A DNA stretch of 64,000 nucleotides from Lepas anatifera (GCA_034440635.1 JAOTON010001377.1:248001-312000); one strand, 5' to 3'; counted from the first letter of the stretch, positions 1 to 12,405 are shown. Notes: generated from the sequence alone by a model not told the origin. Numbers and translations are program-made.

Positions 1-52
1 ACGGACAATAGAGCTCTTTAGCAAAACACGTACTTTATTAACTTTTTGGAAT

Positions 53-90
53 GCTATACGTTTCAGAAACAGAGTTCCTTCGTCAGTAGC
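53..90 (-). ncRNA. Hammerhead ribozyme motif, M1 tail
   Basis: On the minus strand: stem I GCTA, core CTGACGA, a 5-bp stem II (AGGAA with TTTCT), GAAA, then CGTA and the stem I partner TAGC. All hammerhead core positions are present. Stem III is only the self-complementary ACGT with no loop, so folding probably needs two RNAs or two units. PLEs are known to carry hammerhead motifs. Predicted cleavage is after GUA, between 57 and 56. Confidence 0.75.
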
Positions 91-194
91 TCACATCAAA
101 AACACTGTAAATACACATACAAAAGCTTAAGTTCGAAACAGATCACTGAAAAACACTTTGAATCGCCTTGGAATATTTAAGAAAATCATCTGAA

Positions 195-2518
195 TTACTC
201 GTGATCTAAAGCTAACCGTGCCGCTGCTGTTCCCCACCTGAAAAAACCTGGTTTAGAGTTATGTGCCGAATGATTGCTTAAAATATATGCTGCCTCTAAT
301 GCTTTTCTGATTGGTTTTGTCATGCCACTTTTAAGTATTTTAGCGTTCTCCCATTTTGGTAAATAGTTACACTTATCGATATGTCTCACTACGCTGCTAT
401 TTTCGCAATGGTTTTTTACATCTCGTTTGTGCTCGCTGAGTCTTGTTGAAAGGCCTCGTCCAGTTTCTCCTATGTAACATTTTTGGCATGGTCCGGAGCA
501 GGGAATTTGGTAAATGACACTGTTTGTATTAATAACTAGATTTTTCTTCTTTAGCAGGTCGCCTATTTTCTTTCCCGAGTGGATGCATATTTCGACTCCC
601 TTTCCTTTAAACGCAGATGAGATGGCTTCGGCATGGGATGAGTTCGGTATCGTTATGCTTCTCTTTTTTGTTTCTTCTGTGTCGTTTCTTTCGTTGTTTC
701 GGTTTTCATTCTTGTCCTGGTTTCTTTTTTCTGCTTCTTTCTTTATTTTCTTTGCCTTCTCTCGCAGTTGAATCAGTAAGCCTTTTGGGTATTGTAAGTT
801 TAAAAATACTTGAAAAACGTGGTCCATCTCTTCCTTCAAAAACTCTTCACTACAAATTCTAAGGGCTCGTAGAAAAAACCCCAAAACCACTCCACTTTTC
901 ACTTTTTTGTTATGTGCTGAAAAATAGTGAATGTAGTCTTCCTTGCAAGTTGGTTTCCTGTAGACTTTGAATTTTACGTGGTCCGGTCGTCGCATGATAA
1001 GTAAATCTAAAAATGGGAGCGTGTTGTCGTTTTCTTTTTCTATGGTGAATTGTATGTTTGGGTCCACTTCGTTTAGAGCGTTCAGCTTTTCTTCTAGATT
1101 TGTTTCCTTCGGCACCACAACTAATACATCATCTATATACCTTTTCCATGTACATCCAGGTCCTATAATTTCTTTGAAACGGCTCTCCTCCAGTTTTTCC
1201 ATGTAGAGACATGCCGCGACTGGGCTTAGGGGTGATCCCATAGCTAATCCACTTTTTTGTCTAAATTCTTCTCCGTCAAAGGCAAATGTATTGAAGTGCA
1301 TGCATAATGAAACAAGTGATATATATTGTTGTTTTGGAAGCGGCAGTGTACGTTCATCCAAAAGGTTTACTGTTTCTTCGATAATTTCTAAGGCTCCTGT
1401 GATAGGCACGTTCGTGAAAAGAGATTTGACATCAAAGCTGGCTATTTTCTTGTTTTTCACATCGATGTTTTTAAGGCTGTTCATGATCTCAGAAGAGTTT
1501 TTAACATGACTGCCACTGATGATACCCAGAGATCTCGAAAGGGGCTTTGCAAGAATTTTGGCTAGCTTGTGCGGTGCACTTCCTATGCCTGATATTATTG
1601 GCCTCATGGGAATCCCTTCCTTGTGTACTTTTGGCAGACCTCTCAGTTTTGGTGCCCGAGGTGCTTCTTCCAGAAGATGCATCAGTCTCTTGCCCTTTTC
1701 ACTTTTCTTCAATATTGCTCTTGCTTTTTTGTTAAACTGTTTACTTTTCTTTTTACACAGCCACTGTTTTCTTTTTGATATGTATCTGCATCATCCAATA
1801 AGTTTTGCAGTTTTCTTTTGTATTCAGCACTATCCAAAACGACTATGCCACCACCCTTATCGGCCTGAGTTATTATGATATTCTCATTTTTTGCAAGATC
1901 TTGCAAGGCTTTAAGATATCGTCTTGGGAGACTATTCGGTTCCTTATCTGCTAAAATCTTGCAGCAAGTTAAGAGACCTTGGATGAACCCTACGTCCACA
2001 TCGTTGTCTTCATATTTGTTGTTGCGGCTGAGATGCTCTACATAGGAATACTTGTCTTTACCTGAATCGAACTTCAAGCCTAGTGACAATGCCTCTCTTT
2101 CTTCTTGGCAGAGTTGATGTGACGATAAATTAGTTATTAAATCTACATTACCGACTTTTCCCCACAGGCTGTTAGTGCAGAGACTTCTAAGCTTCTTTTT
2201 AAGATTCTTACGTTGCTCGTCGATCATTGTCGCTAGTTTCGTTTCGAGATGTGTCGGTAAATGTGGCCCTTGCAGTTGATCCTTTAATTCGTATGTCTTG
2301 TTTTTAAGGTCCTGTATTGCCTCTTCTAGGTATGATCTTGCAGTTATACTGAAAGGTTTTGTCGTATTTCGTATTTGTGCGGGGGTCGATTTGGGTAAAA
2401 CCATCTCCTCTTGGCATTGCTTCAAAAATCGAAGGCGATTCAGGGTGCTGGAGAGTTTTTTCTTTAAGTTATATTCCTTGATTACGTTAACGTTGCTACT
2501 ATTGCCGTGATTAGACAT
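195..2518 (-). pseudogene. PLE reverse transcriptase/GIY-YIG protein, one frameshift (M1)
   Basis: The frame reads 2518 to about 1710 and then continues in another frame to 195. One base is missing from an A-run on the coding strand near 1750 (5 instead of 6 in the intact copies). All domains survive: an ADKGGG RT motif, GLPKVHK..RPI, motif A SFDVKSLFTNVP, motif B GLAMGSPLSP, catalytic YIDD, and the C-terminal endonuclease with VIYQI and CYIGETGR. Apart from the single indel the copy looks full length (about 774 codons). Because the break is in a homopolymer, it may be a sequencing error. Confidence 0.9.
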
Positions 2519-2601
2519 CTTGTTTTCTGTTGACGTTTTTAATCGTCACACGGACAATAGAGCTCTTTAGCAAAACACGTACTTTATTAACTTTTTGGAA
2601 T

Positions 2602-2639
2602 GCTATACGTTTCAGAAACAGAGTTCCTTCGTCAGTAGC
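2602..2639 (-). ncRNA. Hammerhead ribozyme motif, M2 tail
   Basis: Identical 38-nt motif on the minus strand: CTGACGA core, 5-bp stem II, GAAA, zero-loop ACGT stem III and GCTA/TAGC stem I. Confidence 0.75.
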
Positions 2640-2743
2640 TCACATCAAAAACACTGTAAATACACATACAAAAGCTTAAGTTCGAAACAGATCACTGAAA
2701 AACACTTTGAATCGCCTTGGAATATTTAAGAAAATCATCTGAA

Positions 2744-5069
2744 TTACTCGTGATCTAAAGCTAACCGTGCCGCTGCTGTTCCCCACCTGAAAAAACCTGG
2801 TTTAGAGTTATGTGCCGAATGATTGCTTAAAATATATGCTGCCTCTAATGCTTTTCTGATTGGTTTTGTCATGCCACTTTTAAGTATTTTAGCGTTCTCC
2901 CATTTTGGTAAATAGTTACACTTATCGATATGTCTCACTACGCTGCTATTTTCGCAATGGTTTTTTACATCTCGTTTGTGCTCGCTGAGTCTTGTTGAAA
3001 GGCCTCGTCCAGTTTCTCCTATGTAACATTTTTGGCATGGTCCGGAGCAGGGAATTTGGTAAATGACACTGTTTGTATTAATAACTAGATTTTTCTTCTT
3101 TAGCAGGTCGCCTATTTTCTTTCCCGAGTGGATGCATATTTCGACTCCCTTTCCTTTAAACGCAGATGAGATGGCTTCGGCATGGGATGAGTTCGGTATC
3201 GTTATGCTTCTCTTTTTTGTTTCTTCTGTGTCGTTTCTTTCGTTGTTTCGGTTTTCATTCTTGTCCTGGTTTCTTTTTTCTGCTTCTTTCTTTATTTTCT
3301 TTGCCTTCTCTCGCAGTTGAATCAGTAAGCCTTTTGGGTATTGTAAGTTTAAAAATACTTGAAAAACGTGGTCCATCTCTTCCTTCAAAAACTCTTCACT
3401 ACAAATTCTAAGGGCTCGTAGAAAAAACCCCAAAACCACTCCACTTTTCACTTTTTTTGTTATGTGCTGAAAAATAGTGAATGTAGTCTTCCTTGCAAGT
3501 TGGTTTCCTGTAGACTTTGAATTTTACGTGGTCCGGTCGTCGCATGATAAGTAAATCTAAAAATGGGAGCGTGTTGTCGTTTTCTTTTTCTATGGTGAAT
3601 TGTATGTTTGGGTCCACTTCGTTTAGAGCGTTCAGCTTTTCTTCTAGATTTGTTTCCTTCGGCACCACAACTAATACATCATCTATATACCTTTTCCATG
3701 TACATCCAGGTCCTATAATTTCTTTGAAACGGCTCTCCTCCAGTTTTTCCATGTAGAGACATGCCGCGACTGGGCTTAGGGGTGATCCCATAGCTAATCC
3801 ACTTTTTTGTCTAAATTCTTCTCCGTCAAAGGCAAATGTATTGAAGTGCATGCATAATGAAACAAGTGATATATATTGTTGTTTTGGAAGCGGCAGTGTA
3901 CGTTCATCTAAAAGGTTTACTGTTTCTTCGATAATTTCTAAGGCTCCTGTGATAGGCACGTTCGTGAAAAGAGATTTGACATCAAAGCTGGCTATTTTCT
4001 TGTTTTTCACATCGATGTTTTTAAGGCTGTTCATGATCTCAGAAGAGTTTTTAACATGACTGCCACTGATGATACCCAGAGATCTCGAAAGGGGCTTTGC
4101 AAGAATTTTGGCTAGCTTGTGCGGTGCACTTCCTATGCCTGATATTATTGGCCTCATGGGAATCCCTTCCTTGTGTACTTTTGGCAGACCTCTCAGTTTT
4201 GGTGCCCGAGGTGCTTCTTCCAGAAGATGCATCAGTCTCTTGCCCTTTTCACTTTTCTTCAATATTGCTCTTGCTTTTTTGTTAAACTGTTTACTTTTCT
4301 TTTTTACACAGCCACTGTTTTCTTTTTGATATGTATCTGCATCATCCAATAAGTTTTGCAGTTTTCTTTTGTATTCAGCACTATCCAAAACGACTATGCC
4401 ACCACCCTTATCGGCCTGAGTTATTATGATATTCTCATTTTTTGCAAGATCTTGCAAGGCTTTAAGATATCGTCTTGGGAGACTATTCGGTTCCTTATCT
4501 GCTAAAATCTTGCAGCAAGTTAAGAGACCTTGGATGAACCCTACGTCCACATCGTTGTCTTCATATTTGTTGTTGCGGCTGAGATGCTCTACATAGGAAT
4601 ACTTGTCTTTACCTGAATCGAACTTCAAGCCTAGTGACAATGCCTCTCTTTCTTCTTGGCAGAGTTGATGTGACGATAAATTAGTTATTAAATCTACATT
4701 ACCGACTTTTCCCCACAGGCTGTTAGTGCAGAGACTTCTAAGCTTCTTTTTAAGATTCTTACGTTGCTCGTCGATCATTGTCGCTAGTTTCGTTTCGAGA
4801 TGTGTCGGTAAATGTGGCCCTTGCAGTTGATCCTTTAATTCGTATGTCTTGTTTTTAAGGTCCTGTATTGCCTCTTCTAGGTATGATCTTGCAGTTATAC
4901 TGAAAGGTTTTGTCGTATTTCGTATTTGTGCGGGGGTCGATTTGGGTAAAACCATCTCCTCTTGGCATTGCTTCAAAAATCGAAGGCGATTCAGGGTGCT
5001 GGAGAGTTTTTTCTTTAAGTTATATTCCTTGATTACGTTAACGTTGCTACTATTGCCGTGATTAGACAT
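2744..5069 (-). pseudogene. PLE reverse transcriptase/GIY-YIG protein, one frameshift (M2)
   Basis: Starting at the ATG at 5069, the frame encodes a full RT part (553 codons, with YIDD at residues 461-464). It then shifts near 3450, where an A-run on the coding strand has 7 bases instead of 6. The endonuclease half continues in the next frame to 2744. The N-terminal 230 residues hold no recognisable fold, the RT spans roughly 215-520, a Lys/Glu-rich linker spans 580-620, and GIY-YIG spans about 665-745. The same extra A occurs in P1 (7429-9753). Confidence 0.9.
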
Positions 5070-5100
5070 CTTGTTTTCTGTTGACGTTTTTAATCGTCAC

Positions 5101-5257
5101 ACGGACAATAGAGCTCTTTAGCAAAACACGTACTTTATTAACTTTTTGGAATGCTATACGTTTCAGAAACAGAGTTCCTTCGTCAGTAGCTCACATCAAA
5201 AACACTGTAAATACACATACAAAAGCTTAAGTTCGAAACAGATCACTGAAAAACACT
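5101..5257 (-). mobile_element. PLE tail stub (M3) at the inversion point
   Basis: Only the last 157 bp of a third minus-strand unit, including its hammerhead, are present. Matching stops near 5257. A few bases later (about 5266) a plus-strand copy begins inside the ORF, so this is the centre of the palindromic array. Confidence 0.85.
5153..5190 (-). ncRNA. Hammerhead ribozyme motif, M3 stub
   Basis: Same intact 38-nt motif as in the other copies, retained although the rest of the unit is missing. Confidence 0.75.
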
Positions 5258-5265
5258 GAAAAACA

Positions 5266-7203
5266 ATTTATCGTCACATCAACTCTGCCAAGAAGAAAGA
5301 GAGGCATTGTCACTAGGCTTGAAGTTCGATTCAGGTAAAGACAAGTATTCCTATGTAGAGCATCTCAGCCGCAACAACAAATATGAAGACAACGATGTGG
5401 ACGTAGGGTTCATCCAAGGTCTCTTAACTTGCTGCAAGATTTTAGCAGATAAGGAACCGAATAGTCTCCCAAGACGATATCTTAAAGCCTTGCAAGATCT
5501 TGCAAAAAATGAGAATATCATAATAACTCAGGCCGATAAGGGTGGTGGCATAGTCGTTTTGGATAGTGCTGAATACAAAAGAAAACTGCAAAACTTATTG
5601 GATGATGCAGATACATATCAAAAAGAAAACAGTGGCTGTGTAAAAAAGAAAAGTAAACAGTTTAACAAAAAAGCAAGAGCAATATTGAAGAAAAGTGAAA
5701 AGGGCAAGAGACTGATGCATCTTCTGGAAGAAGCACCTCGGGCACCAAAACTGAGAGGTCTGCCAAAAGTACACAAGGAAGGGATTCCCATGAGGCCAAT
5801 AATATCAGGCATAGGAAGTGCACCGCACAAGCTAGCCAAAATTCTTGCAAAGCCCCTTTCGAGATCTCTGGGTATCATCAGTGGCAGTCATGTTAAAAAC
5901 TCTTCTGAGATCATGAACAGCCTTAAAAACATCGATGTGAAAAACAAGAAAATAGCCAGCTTTGATGTCAAATCTCTTTTCACGAACGTGCCTATCACAG
6001 GAGCCTTAGAAATTATCGAAGAAACAGTAAACCTTTTAGATGAACGTACACTGCCGCTTCCAAAACAACAATATATATCACTTGTTTCATTATGCATGCA
6101 CTTCAATACATTTGCCTTTGACGGAGAAGAATTTAGACAAAAAAGTGGATTAGCTATGGGATCACCCCTAAGCCCAGTCGCGGCATGTCTCTACATGGAA
6201 AAACTGGAGGAGAGCCGTTTCAAAGAAATTATAGGACCTGGATGTACATGGAAAAGGTATATAGATGATGTATTAGTTGTGGTGCCGAAGGAAACAAATC
6301 TAGAAGAAAAGCTGAACGCTCTAAACGAAGTGGACCCAAACATACAATTCACCATAGAAAAAGAAAACGACAACACGCTCCCATTTTTAGATTTACTTAT
6401 CATGCGACGACCGGACCACGTAAAATTCAAAGTCTACAGGAAACCAACTTGCAAGGAAGACTACATTCACTATTTTTCAGCACATAACAAAAAAGTGAAA
6501 AGTGGAGTGGTTTTGGGGTTTTTTCTACGAGCCCTTAGAATTTGTAGTGAAGAGTTTTTGAAGGAAGAGATGGACCACGTTTTTCAAGTATTTTTAAACT
6601 TACAATACCCAAAAGGCTTACTGATTCAACTGCGAGAGAAGGCAAAGAAAATAAAGAAAGAAGCAGAAAAAAGAAACCAGGACAAGAATGAAAACCGAAA
6701 CAACGAAAGAAACGACACAGAAGAAACAAAAAAGAGAAGCATAACGATACCGAACTCATCCCATGCCGAAGCCATCTCATCTGCGTTTAAAGGAAAGGGA
6801 GTCGAAATATGCATCCACTCGGGAAAGAAAATAGGCGACCTGCTAAAGAAGAAAAATCTAGTTATTAATACAAACAGTGTCATTTACCAAATTCCCTGCT
6901 CCGGACCATGCCAAAAATGTTACATAGGAGAAACTGGACGAGGCCTTTCAACAAGACTCAGCGAGCACAAACGAGATGTAAAAAACCATTGCGAAAATAG
7001 CAGCGTAGTGAGACATATCGATAAGTGTAACTATTTACCAAAATGGGAGAACGCTAAAATACTTAAAAGTGGCATGACAAAACCAATCAGAAAAGCATTA
7101 GAGGCAGCATATATTTTAAGCAATCATTCGGCACATAACTCCTAAACCAGGTTTTTTCAGGTGGGGAACAGCAGCGGCACGGTTAGCTTTAGATCACGAG
7201 TAA
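5266..7203 (+). pseudogene. PLE RT/GIY-YIG protein, 5'-truncated (P0)
   Basis: The longest uninterrupted PLE frame in the window: open from the truncation point to 7145. It covers every RT motif (motif A, GLAMGSPLSP, YIDD at about 6259-6270) and the GIY-YIG domain (CYIGETGR near 6921). One extra C near 7141 creates a stop 20 residues early; the original stop would be 7201-7203. No start codon of its own remains. Confidence 0.9.
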
Positions 7204-7307
7204 TTCAGATGATTTTCTTAAATATTCCAAGGCGATTCAAAGTGTTTTTCAGTGATCTGTTTCGAACTTAAGCTTTTGTATGTGTATTTACAGTGTTTTT
7301 GATGTGA

Positions 7308-7345
7308 GCTACTGACGAAGGAACTCTGTTTCTGAAACGTATAGC
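7308..7345 (+). ncRNA. Hammerhead ribozyme motif, P0 tail
   Basis: GCTA 7308-7311, CTGACGA 7312-7318, AGGAA 7319-7323, loop 7324-7328, TTTCT 7329-7333, GAAA 7334-7337, CGTA 7338-7341 and TAGC 7342-7345. Predicted cleavage is between 7341 and 7342. The next motif lies exactly 2,550 bp downstream, so a readthrough transcript would be cut into unit lengths. Confidence 0.78.
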
Positions 7346-7428
7346 ATTCCAAAAAGTTAATAAAGTACGTGTTTTGCTAAAGAGCTCTATTGTCCGTGTG
7401 ACGATTAAAAACGTCAACAGAAAACAAG

Positions 7429-9753
7429 ATGTCTAATCACGGCAATAGTAGCAACGTTAACGTAATCAAGGAATATAACTTAAAGAAAAAACTCTCCAGC
7501 ACCCTGAATCGCCTTCGATTTTTGAAGCAATGCCAAGAGGAGATGGTTTTACCCAAATCGACCCCCGCACAAATACGAAATACGACAAAACCTTTCAGTA
7601 TAACTGCAAGATCATACCTAGAAGAGGCAATACAGGACCTTAAAAACAAGACATACGAATTAAAGGATCAACTGCAAGGGCCACATTTACCGACACATCT
7701 CGAAACGAAACTAGCGACAATGATCGACGAGCAACGTAAGAATCTTAAAAAGAAGCTTAGAAGTCTCTGCACTAACAGCCTGTGGGGAAAAGTCGGTAAT
7801 GTAGATTTAATAACTAATTTATCGTCACATCAACTCTGCCAAGAAGAAAGAGAGGCATTGTCACTAGGCTTGAAGTTCGATTCAGGTAAAGACAAGTATT
7901 CCTATGTAGAGCATCTCAGCCGCAACAACAAATATGAAGACAACGATGTGGACGTAGGGTTCATCCAAGGTCTCTTAACTTGCTGCAAGATTTTAGCAGA
8001 TAAGGAACCGAATAGTCTCCCAAGACGATATCTTAAAGCCTTGCAAGATCTTGCAAAAAATGAGAATATCATAATAACTCAGGCCGATAAGGGTGGTGGC
8101 ATAGTCGTTTTGGATAGTGCTGAATACAAAAGAAAACTGCAAAACTTATTGGATGATGCAGATACATATCAAAAAGAAAACAGTGGCTGTGTAAAAAAGA
8201 AAAGTAAACAGTTTAACAAAAAAGCAAGAGCAATATTGAAGAAAAGTGAAAAGGGCAAGAGACTGATGCATCTTCTGGAAGAAGCACCTCGGGCACCAAA
8301 ACTGAGAGGTCTGCCAAAAGTACACAAGGAAGGGATTCCCATGAGGCCAATAATATCAGGCATAGGAAGTGCACCGCACAAGCTAGCCAAAATTCTTGCA
8401 AAGCCCCTTTCGAGATCTCTGGGTATCATCAGTGGCAGTCATGTTAAAAACTCTTCTGAGATCATGAACAGCCTTAAAAACATCGATGTGAAAAACAAGA
8501 AAATAGCCAGCTTTGATGTCAAATCTCTTTTCACGAACGTGCCTATCACAGGAGCCTTAGAAATTATCGAAGAAACAGTAAACCTTTTAGATGAACGTAC
8601 ACTGCCGCTTCCAAAACAACAATATATATCACTTGTTTCATTATGCATGCACTTCAATACATTTGCCTTTGACGGAGAAGAATTTAGACAAAAAAGTGGA
8701 TTAGCTATGGGATCACCCCTAAGCCCAGTCGCGGCATGTCTCTACATGGAAAAACTGGAGGAGAGCCGTTTCAAAGAAATTATAGGACCTGGATGTACAT
8801 GGAAAAGGTATATAGATGATGTATTAGTTGTGGTGCCGAAGGAAACAAATCTAGAAGAAAAGCTGAACGCTCTAAACGAAGTGGACCCAAACATACAATT
8901 CACCATAGAAAAAGAAAACGACAACACGCTCCCATTTTTAGATTTACTTATCATGCGACGACCGGACCACGTAAAATTCAAAGTCTACAGGAAACCAACT
9001 TGCAAGGAAGACTACATTCACTATTTTTCAGCACATAACAAAAAAAGTGAAAAGTGGAGTGGTTTTGGGGTTTTTTCTACGAGCCCTTAGAATTTGTAGT
9101 GAAGAGTTTTTGAAGGAAGAGATGGACCACGTTTTTCAAGTATTTTTAAACTTACAATACCCAAAAGGCTTACTGATTCAACTGCGAGAGAAGGCAAAGA
9201 AAATAAAGAAAGAAGCAGAAAAAAGAAACCAGGACAAGAATGAAAACCGAAACAACGAAAGAAACGACACAGAAGAAACAAAAAAGAGAAGCATAACGAT
9301 ACCGAACTCATCCCATGCCGAAGCCATCTCATCTGCGTTTAAAGGAAGGGAGTCGAAATATGCATCCACTCGGGAAAGAAAATAGGCGACCTGCTAAAGA
9401 AGAAAAATCTAGTTATTAATACAAACAGTGTCATTTACCAAATTCCCTGCTCCGGACCATGCCAAAAATGTTACATAGGAGAAACTGGACGAGGCCTTTC
9501 AACAAGACTCAGCGAGCACAAACGAGATGTAAAAAACCATTGCGAAAATAGCAGCGTAGTGAGACATATCGATAAGTGTAACTATTTACCAAAATGGGAG
9601 AACGCTAAAATACTTAAAAGTGGCATGACAAAACCAATCAGAAAAGCATTAGAGGCAGCATATATTTTAAGCAATCATTCGGCACATAACTCTAAACCAG
9701 GTTTTTTCAGGTGGGGAACAGCAGCGGCACGGTTAGCTTTAGATCACGAGTAA
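7429..9753 (+). pseudogene. PLE RT/GIY-YIG protein, two frameshifts (P1)
   Basis: The ATG at 7429 opens 553 codons through the RT. The frame then shifts near 9045 at a 7-A run shared with M2, and again near 9346 where an A is missing. The endonuclease continues to the stop at 9753. The RT half reads the same as that of M2. Confidence 0.9.
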
Positions 9754-9857
9754 TTCAGATGATTTTCTTAAATATTCCAAGGCGATTCAAAGTGTTTTTC
9801 AGTGATCTGTTTCGAACTTAAGCTTTTGTATGTGTATTTACAGTGTTTTTGATGTGA

Positions 9858-9895
9858 GCTACTGACGAAGGAACTCTGTTTCTGAAACGTATAGC
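9858..9895 (+). ncRNA. Hammerhead ribozyme motif, P1 tail
   Basis: Same 38-nt motif with an unchanged core and stems. Predicted cleavage is between 9891 and 9892. Confidence 0.77.
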
Positions 9896-9978
9896 ATTCC
9901 AAAAAGTTAATAAAGTACGTGTTTTGCTAAAGAGCTCTATTGTCCGTGTGACGATTAAAAACGTCAACAGAAAACAAG

Positions 9979-12301
9979 ATGTCTAATCACGGCAATAGTA
10001 GCAACGTTAACGTAATCAAGGAATATAACTTAAAGAAAAAACTCTCCAGCACCCTGAATCGCCTTCGATTTTGAAGCAATGCCAAGAGGAGATGGTTTTA
10101 CCCAAATCGACCCCCGCACAAATACGAAATACGACAAAACCTTTCAGTATAACTGCAAGATCATACCTAGAAGAGGCAATACAGGACCTTAAAAACAAGA
10201 CATACGAATTAAAGGATCAACTGCAAGGGCCACATTTACCGACACATCTCGAAACGAAACTAGCGACAATGATCGACGAGCAACGTAAGAATCTTAAAAA
10301 GAAGCTTAGAAGTCTCTGCACTAACAGCCTGTGGGGAAAAGTCGGTAATGTAGATTTAATAACTAATTTATCGTCACATCAACTCTGCCAAGAAGAAAGA
10401 GAGGCATTGTCACTAGGCTTGAAGTTCGATTCAGGTAAAGACAAGTATTCCTATGTAGAGCATCTCAGCCGCAACAACAAATATGAAGACAACGATGTGG
10501 ACGTAGGGTTCATCCAAGGTCTCTTAACTTGCTGCAAGATTTTAGCAGATAAGGAACCGAATAGTCTCCCAAGACGATATCTTAAAGCCTTGCAAGATCT
10601 TGCAAAAAATGAGAATATCATAATAACTCAGGCCGATAAGGGTGGTGGCATAGTCGTTTTGGATAGTGCTGAATACAAAAGAAAACTGCAAAACTTATTG
10701 GATGATGCAGATACATATCAAAAAGAAAACAGTGGCTGTGTAAAAAGAAAAGTAAACAGTTTAACAAAAAAGCAAGAGCAATATTGAAGAAAAGTGAAAA
10801 GGGCAAGAGACTGATGCATCTTCTGGAAGAAGCACCTCAGGCACCAAAACTGAGAGGTCTGCCAAAAGTACACAAGGAAGGGATTCCCATGAGGCCAATA
10901 ATATCAGGCATAGGAAGTGCACCGCACAAGCTAGCCAAAATTCTTGCAAAGCCCCTTTCGAGATCTCTGGGTATCATCAGTGGCAGTCATGTTAAAAACT
11001 CTTCTGAGATCATGAACAGCCTTAAAAACATCGATGTGAAAAACAAGAAAATAGCCAGCTTTGATGTCAAATCTCTTTTCACGAACGTGCCTATCACAGG
11101 AGCCTTAGAAATTATCGAAGAAACAGTAAACCTTTTAAGATGAACGTACACTGCCGCTTCCAAAACAACAATATATATCACTTGTTTCATTATGCATGCA
11201 CTTCAATACATTTGCCTTTGACGGAGAAGAATTTAGACAAAAAAGTGGATTAGCTATGGGATCACCCCTAAGCCCAGTCGCGGCATGTCTCTACATGGAA
11301 AAACTGGAGGAGAGCCGTTTCAAAGAAATTATAGGACCTGGATGTACATGGAAAAGGTATATAGATGATGTATTAGTTGTGGTGCCGAAGGAAACAAATC
11401 TAGAAGAAAAGCTGAACGCTCTAAACGAAGTGGACCCAAACATACAATTCACCATAGAAAAAGAAAACGACAACACGCTCCCATTTTTAGATTTACTTAT
11501 CATGCGACGACCGGACCACGTAAAATTCAAAGTCTACAGGAAACCAACTTGCAAGGAAGACTACATTCACTATTTTTCAGCACATAACAAAAAAGTGAAA
11601 AGTGGAGTGGTTTTGGGGTTTTTTCTACGAGCCCTTAGAATTTGTAGTGAAGAGTTTTGAAGGAAGAGATGGACCACGTTTTTCAAGTATTTTTAAACTT
11701 ACAATACCCAAAAAGGCTTACTGATTCAACTGCGAGAGAAGGCAAAGAAAATAAAGAAAGAAGCAGAAAAAAGAAACCAGGACAAGAATGAAAACCGAAA
11801 CAACGAAAGAAACGACACAGAAGAAACAAAAAGAGAAGCATAACGATACCGAACTCATCCCATGCCGAAGCCATCTCATCTGCGTTTAAAGGAAAGGGAG
11901 TCGAAATATGCATCCACTCGGGAAAGAAAATAGGCGACCTGCTAAAGAAGAGAAAATCTAGTTATTAATACAAACAGTGTCATTTACCAAATTCCCTGCT
12001 CCGGACCATGCCAAAAATGTTACATAGGAGAAACTGGACGAGGCCTTTCAACAAGACTCAGCGAGCACAAACGAGATGTAAAAAACCATTGCGAAAATAG
12101 CAGCGTAGTGAGACATATCGATAAGTGTAACTATTTACCAAAATGGGAGAACACTAAAATACTTAAAAGTGGCATGACAAAACCAATCAGAAAAGCATTA
12201 GAGGCAGCATATATTTTAAGCAATCATTCGGCACATAACTCTAAACCAGGTTTTTCAGGTGGGGAACAGCAGCGGCACGGTTAGCTTTAGATCACGAGTA
12301 A
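9979..12301 (+). pseudogene. PLE RT/GIY-YIG protein, multiply frameshifted (P2)
   Basis: The ATG at 9979 is intact. The frame is then broken by a lost T near 10070, a 5-A run near 10742 (shared with M1), an extra A near 11138, a lost T near 11656, and small indels near 11710, 11832, 11950 and 12251. The RT motifs and YIDD remain readable between breaks. Most breaks are in homopolymers. Confidence 0.88.
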
Positions 12302-12405
12302 TTCAGATGATTTTCTTAAATATTCCAAGGCGATTCAAAGTGTTTTTCAGTGATCTGTTTCGAACTTAAGCTTTTGTATGTGTATTTACAGTGTTTTTGA
12401 TGTGA

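Larger units (their letters stand above)
1..2549 (-). mobile_element. Penelope-like retroelement, complete unit M1
   Basis: Unit of about 2,550 bp read on the minus strand: short leader, one RT/GIY-YIG reading frame (ATG at 2518, stop at 195), then a 3' tail with a hammerhead motif. It is followed head to tail by a second unit at 2550. The window edge falls at the unit end, so the array may continue to the left. PLEs insert by target-primed reverse transcription and often form tandem units joined by pseudo-LTRs, as seen here. Confidence 0.93.
2550..5100 (-). mobile_element. Penelope-like retroelement, complete unit M2
   Basis: Second complete minus-strand unit, nearly identical to M1 and joined to it with no spacer. 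It has the same leader, reading frame and tail. To the right it abuts a 157-bp stub of a third minus-strand unit. Confidence 0.93.
5266..7397 (+). mobile_element. Penelope-like retroelement, 5'-truncated unit P0
   Basis: First plus-strand unit. It begins at consensus residue about 130 of the ORF, so it lacks the leader and N-terminal region, but it has the RT, endonuclease and tail. 5' truncation next to an inverted copy is common in PLEs. Confidence 0.92.
7398..9947 (+). mobile_element. Penelope-like retroelement, complete unit P1
   Basis: Complete plus-strand unit directly following P0, with leader, ORF and tail. It mirrors M2 in position relative to the centre of the array. Confidence 0.93.

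Noticed and set aside
514..1735. Long open frames on the strand opposite the PLE ORFs (repeated in every copy)
   Set aside because: They are antisense shadows of the RT/endonuclease gene, rich in Phe/Ser/Leu from A-rich sense codons, with no independent motif.
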